Source of the DNA: a virus
Reading direction: 5' to 3' (one strand)
Length of the DNA stretch: 40,718 nucleotides
Virus record (IMG/VR): IMGVR_UViG_3300031331_000004
Location: 1 to 40,718 of that record
The notes beneath the pieces are model-generated. The model ran no database searches. It had not been told where the DNA came from and saw nothing but the letters and a program-made list of their open reading frames with translations. The translations under genes and the position numbers were made by a program. Positions 23,051-29,177 of this stretch are shown one piece after another (position 1 is the stretch's first letter; the number at the start of each line of letters is the position of its first letter).

Positions 23051-23327
23051 GGATAATCTGCGGTATTTATCAGCTACACGATTGCCTACGGGCGCGGACA
23101 TAACTCTTGCCGACCTTGGCTACTATGTTCTCAAAGCATACCGTATCGGAGAGCTAGACGATAAGGCCGTTTACCAATTTGAGGGCATAGATCATAGTCA
23201 TGGTCAGCTGGCAATTGCAAGAGAATACGTAGGTAATCAGATAGTACTCTATCCGCTTAGTGAAGATGAGCGCAAGCGATGGGAAGGACAAAGGGAGGGA
23301 GCGAAGAGATTAGGAATGAAACCATGA
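23022..23327 (+). CDS. Hypothetical protein
   Basis: A 101-residue protein starting at GTG within the end of the loader-like gene, after GAGGAGGG. It has strand-helix elements (ADITLADLGYYVLKAYRIG, AVYQFEGIDHSHGQLAIAR) and a basic C-terminus. Tight overlaps on both sides suggest real translation. No family recognised. Confidence 0.55.
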   Translation: MKLWGLPVIEDNLRYLSATRLPTGADITLADLGYYVLKAYRIGELDDKAVYQFEGIDHSHGQLAIAREYVGNQIVLYPLSEDERKRWEGQREGAKRLGMKP

Positions 23328-23545
23328 ACAGCCTAACGGATTATGCTTATGAAGGCGTGAGACGGGTCACTTATGATACAGGTGGCGGTGAAGCCGTATT
23401 TGTCCCTGTTTGTTCTAAGTGTGGAAGGTTCGCGAAGGCCGACAAGGAGATCCTGGTCGGTGACCTCAGCGGATTGGCAGACCAACCCAACGCGACTTGT
23501 TCAAGGTGTGGGAGAATAAAGATGCTATTCGAGGGGTTTTTCTAG
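23324..23545 (+). CDS. Zinc-ribbon protein
   Basis: A 73-residue protein whose ATG overlaps the previous TGA. It has CSKCGRFAK and CSRCGRIK, two CxxCGR pairs 28 residues apart, a four-Cys zinc ribbon. An in-frame ATG at 23279 lies inside the previous gene and is less likely. Role unknown. Confidence 0.55.
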   Translation: MNSLTDYAYEGVRRVTYDTGGGEAVFVPVCSKCGRFAKADKEILVGDLSGLADQPNATCSRCGRIKMLFEGFF

Positions 23546-23560
23546 AGGGAGGGAATCATA

Positions 23561-23860
23561 GTGATGAAAGAGCAAGAATTTCTCCTAACAACAAAAAATG
23601 GGCCTGAAAAGGTAATGGGTCGTGGATATGGTAAGTATTTCTATATTCACGGGGAACCAAGACACTGGACGATAGCACATGCCCCTACGGGATACATGAT
23701 AGCGTTTTCTGACTCGTTAGAGAAGTGTCGACGCATAATCAACGAGCTGTTGTCCATTGACATTGATTGGAGCTCGGCAGATCCACACTACTTCTCGCAC
23801 TCACCAAAGAAGATCAAAAGACAGGTAAAAGATGTACTGGCAAGGAGATATGAGAGGTGA
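23561..23860 (+). CDS. Hypothetical protein
   Basis: A 99-residue protein after a strong GAGGGAGGG site (GTG start, with an ATG one codon later). It has strands (EQEFLLTTKNGPEKVMGRG, YFYIHGEPRHWTIAH) and helices (LEKCRRIINELLSI, KKIKRQVKDVLARRYE). The Trp/His-rich beginning is unfamiliar. No family recognised. Confidence 0.55.
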   Translation: MMKEQEFLLTTKNGPEKVMGRGYGKYFYIHGEPRHWTIAHAPTGYMIAFSDSLEKCRRIINELLSIDIDWSSADPHYFSHSPKKIKRQVKDVLARRYER

Positions 23861-23863
23861 GCG

Positions 23864-24076
23864 ATGACTAGAAAGGTGAAGATATTACGTCGGATTGACT
23901 TGTTCGTGGGACGGCATATGGGCGTTAGACGATGGATCGTTTTCTGGCTTGTCGTTGCCGGGGGCTGCCTATGCTTGTTGTTCTCGGTACAGTCCTGGGC
24001 TGTATATACGTTCTGTCCAATAGGTGTTATCCTGGGGTTGATCATGGCATGGGGTAATCTTCGGAGGTTGCGATGA
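23864..24076 (+). CDS. Two-span membrane protein
   Basis: A 70-residue protein with a very basic N-terminus (TRKVKILRRIDLFVGRH) and two hydrophobic segments (about residues 24-41 and 46-63: IVFWLVVAGGCLCLLF and YTFCPIGVILGLIMAW), ending in LRRLR. It starts four bases after the previous stop and overlaps the next start by 4 bases. It may be a small inner-membrane protein of the exclusion kind, which the sequence cannot show. Confidence 0.55.
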   Translation: MTRKVKILRRIDLFVGRHMGVRRWIVFWLVVAGGCLCLLFSVQSWAVYTFCPIGVILGLIMAWGNLRRLR

Positions 24077-24369
24077 ATAAAATGATCGAGAGTGAACAGC
24101 GTGTTGGGACGGCTGCGCGTTTATTTGTTGATGCGACGACGAATGTTGCCTTAAATACTATTCAAGCGGAGAAAGAAAAGAGGTCTATACATCTTGCCCG
24201 TTGCCCTGAATGTGGAGGGAGACCAGATCCTGTTAGGTCTATAGACGGCGACACGTATGGCGTGATATGCTCTTCTTGTGGTGTTATGCTTGAGGGTTTT
24301 CGGACTCGTGCCGAAGCAGATGAAACGTGGAATCTTAATTATAAGAGCGAGGGGGAAGATGACTCGTAG
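24073..24369 (+). CDS. Lar-family zinc-ribbon protein (restriction alleviation-like)
   Basis: A 98-residue protein. The C-terminal 60 residues show ARCPECGGRPDP, then VICSSCGVMLEGF, then TRAEADETWNLNY, which is the Lar pattern: two CxxC pairs, then a helix with EA and a final WN. Lar of the Rac prophage helps DNA escape type I restriction by promoting modification. The N-terminal 40 residues are a helical extension. It is coupled to its neighbours by overlap. Confidence 0.65.
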   Translation: MNKMIESEQRVGTAARLFVDATTNVALNTIQAEKEKRSIHLARCPECGGRPDPVRSIDGDTYGVICSSCGVMLEGFRTRAEADETWNLNYKSEGEDDS

Positions 24370-25174
24370 TAAGGCGATCCGTGAGGAAGTCCTCAAACTC
24401 GATCACTACCACGGTCAGATATCCGGCTTCGACGGACGGGATCTTGGGGAGCGATCAAGGCTTGCCGTTCACCACGTCGATCCGTTAGGTGGTGGCGGTG
24501 AGGATACCGTCAAGAATGGGATCACCTTGCGCTCAGACATTCATATGCCATTCATTGAAGACAAGGCATTGACGATCGAGAAATGGGATCGCGACGCGGG
24601 GATACTCGAAGTGATAGATCACCAGGGCGTTCTTATCGAGGAGCCCGGGCCGGTGCCACACGAAAAGTTATGGTTCCATCGAGCGCGGTTGAAGGAGGAA
24701 GGGGAGGTAATCACCACACGCCTGAGCGTATACGCACGGATAGAGCGTGACGTGGCACGGGACGCTTATCGTCTCAAGCACAGATTCCAGACGATCGATC
24801 CAGAGGTGTCGTTTTTAGAGTACCTTGCCTCGCGTGGCCTTGCCTCTGCGACACTGAACAACGCGGCGCTGCTGTATGCGAAGAGCCTGAAACTTGGCTT
24901 TGAGTGGAAGGACGGCGTGACGGCGACGGATTTCTGGCGACAACTAAAGGATGCTGGTCTGGTTAAGCAGCGAAAATATTGGCACGTGGCGTTCAAGCAC
25001 GCGGGGATGCTGCGATTCTTGGTCAAGGTGAAGGCGATTAAGATCAGTCATTGCACGAGCGATGAGTTCGCAGATATAGGGAAGGCCGGCTTTAAGGCCG
25101 GAAAACTGTTTCAAATCAAGGCCGTTCGTGGTAAACTATTAGGACCGGACGGAAAGGAGATAGCTCATGGGTAA
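24359..25174 (+). CDS. HNH-motif protein, early region
   Basis: A 271-residue protein. VHHVDPLGGGGEDTVKNGIT, then LRSDIHMPF, near residues 35-63 has the HH, N and H pattern of an HNH nuclease, although no Cys zinc knuckles are seen. The rest (ARIERDVARDAYRLKHRFQT, FLEYLASRGLASATL, FWRQLKDAGLVKQRKYW) is helical and could bind DNA. ATG 24359 overlaps the Lar-like gene. It may be a phage nuclease for DNA processing or a homing endonuclease. Unlike the 8320 gene it is part of an overlapping operon. Confidence 0.6.
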   Translation: MTRSKAIREEVLKLDHYHGQISGFDGRDLGERSRLAVHHVDPLGGGGEDTVKNGITLRSDIHMPFIEDKALTIEKWDRDAGILEVIDHQGVLIEEPGPVPHEKLWFHRARLKEEGEVITTRLSVYARIERDVARDAYRLKHRFQTIDPEVSFLEYLASRGLASATLNNAALLYAKSLKLGFEWKDGVTATDFWRQLKDAGLVKQRKYWHVAFKHAGMLRFLVKVKAIKISHCTSDEFADIGKAGFKAGKLFQIKAVRGKLLGPDGKEIAHG

Positions 25175-25724
25175 GATATTATTAGGTGTGATCGTGGAAG
25201 TGATTCCAGATAAGAATAGTACCCTTCTCCGTTACAGAGATGAGAGTGGCAAGGTGCTGGTTGAGAAGCTTATCTCTGGGGTGCGATACGGTGATAGCAT
25301 CGAGATTCCATTTTACGGTGATGTGGATGTGAGCTCACAGCTACATTGTGTACTAGGAGCGGCTATAGGCTCAACTTGTATGTACTACAATCGCGGAGGT
25401 TACTGTGACCGTCATTGGATTAAGGCTAAAATAGAAAATGAGAAGCCAGTATGTTCGGAGTTTGCGTCGAAGCGTTGGGCGGAAGAAGAAGCAGGAGAAG
25501 ACAAGAAGGAGATAGGCGAAATAACGTTCAAGTTGAACATCGATTGCTCAGAAGCGTTGAAACAGCTTGATGAAGTCAAAGAACGCATGAAGCGCCTATC
25601 TCGTGACCCCACCGTGAATAGGATGGTTGATCGACTTACGGAGGATGATATTCGTGGGGGCCTTATTATTCACCCCTTAACGGGCCTAAAACATGACAAG
25701 GATCTAGAAGCAAAGCCGCTCTAA
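25167..25724 (+). CDS. Hypothetical protein with a Cys-rich middle
   Basis: A 185-residue protein. The N-terminal part is beta-type (ILLGVIVEVIPDKNSTLLRY, VRYGDSIEIPFYGDVDV). The middle contains CVLGAAIGSTCMYYNRGGYC and a later CSEF, a possible metal-binding set. The C-terminus is a helix (EALKQLDEVKERMKRLSRD) with an acidic end. It starts 8 bases inside the previous gene. No family recognised. Confidence 0.55.
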   Translation: MGKILLGVIVEVIPDKNSTLLRYRDESGKVLVEKLISGVRYGDSIEIPFYGDVDVSSQLHCVLGAAIGSTCMYYNRGGYCDRHWIKAKIENEKPVCSEFASKRWAEEEAGEDKKEIGEITFKLNIDCSEALKQLDEVKERMKRLSRDPTVNRMVDRLTEDDIRGGLIIHPLTGLKHDKDLEAKPL

Positions 25725-25739
25725 AGGAGGGCAAATAAG

Positions 25740-26012
25740 ATGGGCAAATTACGAACTGGAGTCGGAGCACAAAGCCGAGTAATCAACCTTGGAGACACGG
25801 TAACTGATACCATCACTGGATTCACTGGTATTGTAGTAGGACGGGTTGAGTACCTAACCGGATGTATACAGTTTGAGGTACAATCAAAAGGATTCAAGGA
25901 CGGCGTGCCTATCGAACCTCAATGGATAGACGAAGTGCGACTGGGTATCGAAGAAGCTGAAGCGGGTGGGCCACACGACAATAGTCCTGTGCGTGTGACG
26001 CCGCCGCTCTAA
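25740..26012 (+). CDS. Small beta-barrel-like protein
   Basis: A 90-residue protein with AAAGGAGGG before the ATG. The first 60 residues, VINLGDTVTDTITGFTGIVV, GRVEYLTGCIQFEVQS and QWIDEVRL, look like an SH3/KOW-like small barrel, a common phage single-domain protein. Role unknown. Confidence 0.6.
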   Translation: MGKLRTGVGAQSRVINLGDTVTDTITGFTGIVVGRVEYLTGCIQFEVQSKGFKDGVPIEPQWIDEVRLGIEEAEAGGPHDNSPVRVTPPL

Positions 26013-26013
26013 G

Positions 26014-26271
26014 ATGACAGAGAGGGAGATGAAACAAACGTACCGCTTCAGGGCGGGCTTTAGATATACTTTCGGATTCAACGAAAGATCAATTATGTCT
26101 GCGTGTGAGACAATACTCAGCGCCTATCGGCTGGCTCCCCTCAAGCCGTACCCTGCGTTCTATCTTCCCGTAAATGCCTCAGAAGGTCTTGCCCGGGCGT
26201 GGAGAGAAGCACTATTCAAGGGGCTCTTCCGTGGAGATAGGCGTCTTCTTAGCTTCTCTTGGAGGCCGTGA
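26014..26271 (+). CDS. Hypothetical protein
   Basis: An 85-residue basic, aromatic-rich protein (QTYRFRAGFRYTFGFNERS) with a helix (IMSACETILSAYRLAP) and an Arg-rich end. The start lies one base after the previous stop with no clear ribosome site. ATG 26029 is an alternative. No family recognised. Confidence 0.45.
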   Translation: MTEREMKQTYRFRAGFRYTFGFNERSIMSACETILSAYRLAPLKPYPAFYLPVNASEGLARAWREALFKGLFRGDRRLLSFSWRP

Positions 26272-26272
26272 T

Positions 26273-26578
26273 ATGAAACGAACATACAAGTGTCCTAACT
26301 GTGGCGCCGTGAAGACGATCGACCAGCAAGAGGCTGACGAGAGCCGTGTGCTTAAAGGCGAGATTCCAGCGTTCATCTGGTGCATGGCCTGTCCAGGAAA
26401 GACGCACCACTGGGAGCGCGTTCGGGCTTGGGGTGACGATGTGACCGATCGCAACCCGACGAAATACAGTATATTCGGAACGAAAGGGACCTATCCAGTA
26501 TTCAATCGGAAGATGCGACGGACGCTGGAAAGGCGGGGAAGAAGGGAGAGCAACAGCAGGAGGAGCGATGAACGCTGA
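26273..26578 (+). CDS. Zinc-ribbon protein with a basic tail
   Basis: A 101-residue protein. TYKCPNCGAVKTI and WCMACPGKTHHW form a two-pair zinc ribbon, and the last 35 residues are very basic (NRKMRRTLERRGRRESNSRR), as in nucleic-acid-binding proteins. ATG 26273 follows GGAGG at 26261-26265. A longer frame upstream lacks a ribosome site. It overlaps the next gene by 11 bases. Confidence 0.6.
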   Translation: MKRTYKCPNCGAVKTIDQQEADESRVLKGEIPAFIWCMACPGKTHHWERVRAWGDDVTDRNPTKYSIFGTKGTYPVFNRKMRRTLERRGRRESNSRRSDER

Positions 26579-26768
26579 AGAGAGAGCAAAGCGAGCATTA
26601 GATACGAAAAGGCCACATCCGACCGACAAACATAGCGTCATGGTGGTGCCCAGTGATCTTGAGGGTATGGTTGATCCGGCAGGTATGCCTCGACGCACCA
26701 GGCATGACATGGTTGCGCGAGTATCTGAAGAAATCTATGGCGCTCAGCGCGAGGCAGAGGCTTCATGA
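26568..26768 (+). CDS. Small hypothetical protein
   Basis: A 66-residue protein with a basic N-terminal helix (AEERAKRALDTKRPHPT) and the segment VVPSDLEGMVDPAGMPRRTR, then a helix. It overlaps both neighbours and has AGGAG upstream. No family recognised. Confidence 0.5.
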   Translation: MNAEERAKRALDTKRPHPTDKHSVMVVPSDLEGMVDPAGMPRRTRHDMVARVSEEIYGAQREAEAS

Positions 26769-27007
26769 ACAACATTTTAGATCATTTAGCAAAAGCCCTC
26801 GAAGAGAATTGTTCCTCACCTTTCCTGCCGAAGGGGTTTGTTCAAATTCAATTTGCCCATTTCACTGACGGTGAACGAGAATTGAATATCCAAATTGGCG
26901 ATAGGGATTTCACCTTGAACAAGGATTTAGATTGCACTGGCAGCGGAAGCAGAGTGGGAGTTGGGAAAAACTGGAATATTCAGCAATCCCCAGCTGAAAG
27001 CATATAA
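26765..27007 (+). CDS. Small hypothetical protein
   Basis: An 80-residue protein coupled by ATGA to the previous gene. It has an N-terminal helix (ILDHLAKALEENC) followed by strands (FVQIQFAHFTDGERELNIQI, GDRDFTLNKDLDC). It is the last gene before structured RNA B. No family recognised. Confidence 0.5.
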   Translation: MNNILDHLAKALEENCSSPFLPKGFVQIQFAHFTDGERELNIQIGDRDFTLNKDLDCTGSGSRVGVGKNWNIQQSPAESI

Positions 27008-27011
27008 AATA

Positions 27012-27101
27012 AGGCGGTTGCAGCGTAGCGTGCTACGTTGGGGGGATGAATCGGTTTCGTGCCGTATTAGGCAGCCGGATGGGGAATCCGGCCAGCCGCC
27101 T
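27012..27101 (+). ncRNA. Structured RNA B (four-way, tRNA-like outline)
   Basis: The base helix pairs 27012-27020 with 27093-27101 (one G-U). Inside are an 8-bp hairpin (27021-27028/27033-27040, loop CGTG), a small middle hairpin near 27052-27073 and a 7-bp hairpin (27074-27080/27086-27092) that abuts the base helix, as a T-arm does in tRNA. It lacks T-loop and D-loop consensus and CCA, so it is not called a tRNA. Its ends match RNA C. It fills the gap between two small genes. Confidence 0.55.
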
Positions 27102-27115
27102 AAATAGAGAAGTGC

Positions 27116-27226
27116 GTGAAGTACATTGAGACAGAATGGATGGACGAACAAGGGATGATAATCGCTGTAGACGGGGAGGACTTCCTCAACGATGTCCGTA
27201 GCACCCTCATAGGAGATAACAATTGA
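27116..27226 (+). CDS. Small hypothetical protein (36 residues)
   Basis: A GTG start 14 bases after RNA B opens a 36-residue acidic frame (KYIETEWMDEQGMIIAVDGE, ending STLIGDNN). It ends inside the start region of the next gene, so translation is probably coupled. There is no clear ribosome site. It reads like a real small protein with hydrophobic and acidic alternation, but is short. Confidence 0.4.
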   Translation: MKYIETEWMDEQGMIIAVDGEDFLNDVRSTLIGDNN

Positions 27227-27437
27227 CGGGCTAGACGTGAAGGAATTGGAGACGTTATTGAAAGCAGTCGGGCGCAGTGAGACCAATAAGCGGGAATTCC
27301 TGCGGCTTGCGCGGCTGTCGAATGCCGGATATAGCGGGAAAGGGAGTATCAACCTGAGCCAGGGGAACGTCACTGATATGAAGTGGATGACTAGCTCGGA
27401 GGCTTTGAGCCGGTTGCTTGACTCGAAGAGAGGTTAA
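27222..27437 (+). CDS. Hypothetical protein, apparently starting at AUU
   Basis: Read from ATT 27222 this is a 71-residue protein (DGLDVKELETLLKAVG onward). AGGAG at 27211-27215 is spaced six bases from the ATT. The first conventional start, GTG 27237, lies 21 bases beyond it. The protein has helices (EFLRLARLSNAGY, SSEALSRLLDSKR) around a short strand region. It overlaps the previous stop by 5 bases. No family recognised. Confidence 0.5.
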   Translation: MDGLDVKELETLLKAVGRSETNKREFLRLARLSNAGYSGKGSINLSQGNVTDMKWMTSSEALSRLLDSKRG

Positions 27438-27439
27438 GG

Positions 27440-27586
27440 ATGACATGGTGGGGTTGGATATTGGTTGGAATTGTTTGTTCGGTAATTGTAGTAGCAGTGG
27501 CAGCGTTTTATCTGCGTGAAGCATGGCTTACGATACTAGACGAGTGGCCGTTTAGCAAAAGGTATCATACCAGGAGAAGGAAGTAG
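27440..27586 (+). CDS. 48-residue membrane protein
   Basis: ATG follows TTAAGGA and the frame stays open for 48 residues to TAG 27584-27586. It begins TWWGWILVGIVCSVIVVAVA, a Trp-led membrane segment, and ends with a basic tail (KRYHTRRRK). It starts two bases after the previous stop. It is probably an inner-membrane peptide with a cytoplasmic basic end. Confidence 0.5.
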   Translation: MTWWGWILVGIVCSVIVVAVAAFYLREAWLTILDEWPFSKRYHTRRRK

Positions 27587-27599
27587 GGGATATGCGTAT

Positions 27600-27767
27600 A
27601 TGGCACCACCACATAGTTTCGTAGGCGGCCATTTGGTGCAATATGATTATGCAGATAAGGTTTGGCGTTATCTTGATTACGGTATGGAGATAGAGCCTAA
27701 ATACGTAGCCGTGGTCCTTGAACGCTTATCCGCGTTAGGTTTAGAGCCGAGGAGATGTGATGGCTGA
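27600..27767 (+). CDS. 55-residue hypothetical protein
   Basis: ATG 27600 lies 9 bases after AGGGGA and opens a frame to TGA 27765-27767. The product (SFVGGHLVQYDYADKVWRYL, then VAVVLERLSALGLEP) has protein-like alternation and a helix. It overlaps the next gene by 8 bases. It closes an otherwise empty 170-base gap. Confidence 0.5.
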   Translation: MAPPHSFVGGHLVQYDYADKVWRYLDYGMEIEPKYVAVVLERLSALGLEPRRCDG

Positions 27768-28068
27768 GAAACACGCAGGAGGAAGCATGAAGTTTATAGG
27801 AGGGCCTCTAGACGGGAAAGAATACACCGGCGAAGTAACTGCATCAGTTCTTCGCTTTCCTATGTTTGGTAATAGGCGGCTGATAAGAGGCGGCGACCTG
27901 TTTGGTAGAGATATGATGACCACAGACGGTCTTGCTAAATTCAACGCAAGCGGCACCCCTCCGATTGACTTTGCAGAATACTCGGTTGTTGAAGGCTCGC
28001 TTGTTCATAAATTAACGGAGAGGTTCTATAAGTCTGAAGCATACGCAGATCAGGCGGTGGTATTATGA
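27760..28068 (+). CDS. Hypothetical protein before the terminase genes
   Basis: A 102-residue protein. GGSMKFIGGPLDGKEYTG at the N-terminus is a frequent beginning of small phage proteins. Basic strands follow, then a helix (HKLTERFYKSEAYA). GAGGAGA precedes ATG 27760, and an in-frame GTG lies one codon upstream. It overlaps the terminase small subunit gene by 4 bases, which may make it the first gene of the packaging operon. Role unknown. Confidence 0.6.
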   Translation: MAEKHAGGSMKFIGGPLDGKEYTGEVTASVLRFPMFGNRRLIRGGDLFGRDMMTTDGLAKFNASGTPPIDFAEYSVVEGSLVHKLTERFYKSEAYADQAVVL

Positions 28069-28568
28069 GCAAAGAGAAACTGAAACATGCAGGGGGCAGG
28101 CCTCGCAAGTTCGAGACGGTAGAAGAGATGCACACGGCAATCGGAGAATACTTTGAGAAGTGCGATGCACGGATGGTCAAGGTTGTAGTAAACCAGGGCA
28201 ACAAGAAGGTGCTGGCAAACGTACCTAAGCCTGAGCCGTACACCGTTCAAGGGCTTACCGTCTTCCTCGATCTTACCAGGGAAGGCTTGCGTGAATATGA
28301 GAAGCGTGAGGAGTTTTCTGACACTATAAAGAAAGCGAAGGCAGTGATCGAAGCAGATAAGGTATTACACATGCTCGATGGTGACGGGTACGGGGCAGGA
28401 TATATCTTCGATCTTAAGAACAACTTTGGCTGGACAGATAGGCAAACAATCGAACACACTGGCAAAGACGGAGGCCCTATTGAGCACGAAGACCTCTCCG
28501 GTATGACGAACGAACAGTTGCGGGAGCGGTTGAGGATCATCCGTGGTGAGAAGGGAGAGAAGGATTAG
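28065..28568 (+). CDS. Terminase small subunit
   Basis: A 167-residue protein that recognises the packaging start on phage DNA. The layout is GGRPRKFETVEEMHTAIGEY at the N-terminus, PYTVQGLTVFLDLTREGLRE (a helix-turn-helix), FSDTIKKAKAVIEAD, then FDLKNNFGWTDRQ, the hallmark of this terminase small subunit family. A C-terminal helix region with the LRIIRGE end may contact the large subunit. The large subunit gene lies one gene downstream, separated by an unrelated 190-residue protein. Confidence 0.85.
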   Translation: MSKEKLKHAGGRPRKFETVEEMHTAIGEYFEKCDARMVKVVVNQGNKKVLANVPKPEPYTVQGLTVFLDLTREGLREYEKREEFSDTIKKAKAVIEADKVLHMLDGDGYGAGYIFDLKNNFGWTDRQTIEHTGKDGGPIEHEDLSGMTNEQLRERLRIIRGEKGEKD

Positions 28569-28580
28569 GAGGAGGGAGAG

Positions 28581-29153
28581 ATGCACTTGATATGTGTACT
28601 GGGTAGTTCTGGCGAGAGCTGTGAGTATTGGGTTGGAGGAAGATGTGAGCGTGGGGATATCCAAGCCAGAACCGAAGGCGCTATGAGAATATGTAGTGAT
28701 TACGTTTGTAGGAGAGGGTCTATGTGCCGCTCCGTGGAAATACCCAAGCCCAAAGAGTCAACGTATTATGAGCTTGAATCAAAGTGGATGTTAGACCAGG
28801 TGACAGCAGGAACTATACTACACTGGCGATATGTTAGTTACTACAACGGCGCTCGTGGGCCTTGGTATAGCGTGAAGGCAAAGGCGGTCGAGGGAGGAGA
28901 GGCACACAAGGCTCTTTTGACTCGAAAGGAGAAGACGCCAGAGTTCCGGGTCGTAGAGGCCGCTCAGGAAGATGCTGTAAGAAAAGCGGGGGAAATCCTA
29001 GAATATGTAAAGGAGCTAAACTATCACCCAGCGGAGTTAGCAACAGATGCCGCGCGTGAGTTACTCAGACAATTGTTGAGATTGCAAAAGGAGACCCACT
29101 ATCTTGCCAGCAGGGATTACGGTAGTCCACGGAGCCGAAACCCCATTTTATAG
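28581..29153 (+). CDS. Hypothetical protein between the terminase genes
   Basis: A 190-residue protein with GGAGGGAGAG upstream. The N-terminal 60 residues are Cys-rich (CVLGSSGESCEYWVGGRCE, CSDYVCRRGSMCR), suggesting metal binding. The middle carries the small domain also found in the 21318 product (YYELES, YYNGARGPW, GGEAHKALL). The C-terminus is helical. Insertion of an accessory gene between terminase subunits is uncommon. Role unknown. Confidence 0.6.
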   Translation: MHLICVLGSSGESCEYWVGGRCERGDIQARTEGAMRICSDYVCRRGSMCRSVEIPKPKESTYYELESKWMLDQVTAGTILHWRYVSYYNGARGPWYSVKAKAVEGGEAHKALLTRKEKTPEFRVVEAAQEDAVRKAGEILEYVKELNYHPAELATDAARELLRQLLRLQKETHYLASRDYGSPRSRNPIL

Positions 29154-29177
29154 CCTAGAGAAGGATAGTCTGGAAAA

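Noticed and set aside
27012-27101. RNA B as a tRNA gene
   Set aside because: The outline and the last hairpin resemble a tRNA, but there is no D-loop GG, no TTCRA loop, no convincing anticodon arm and no CCA.
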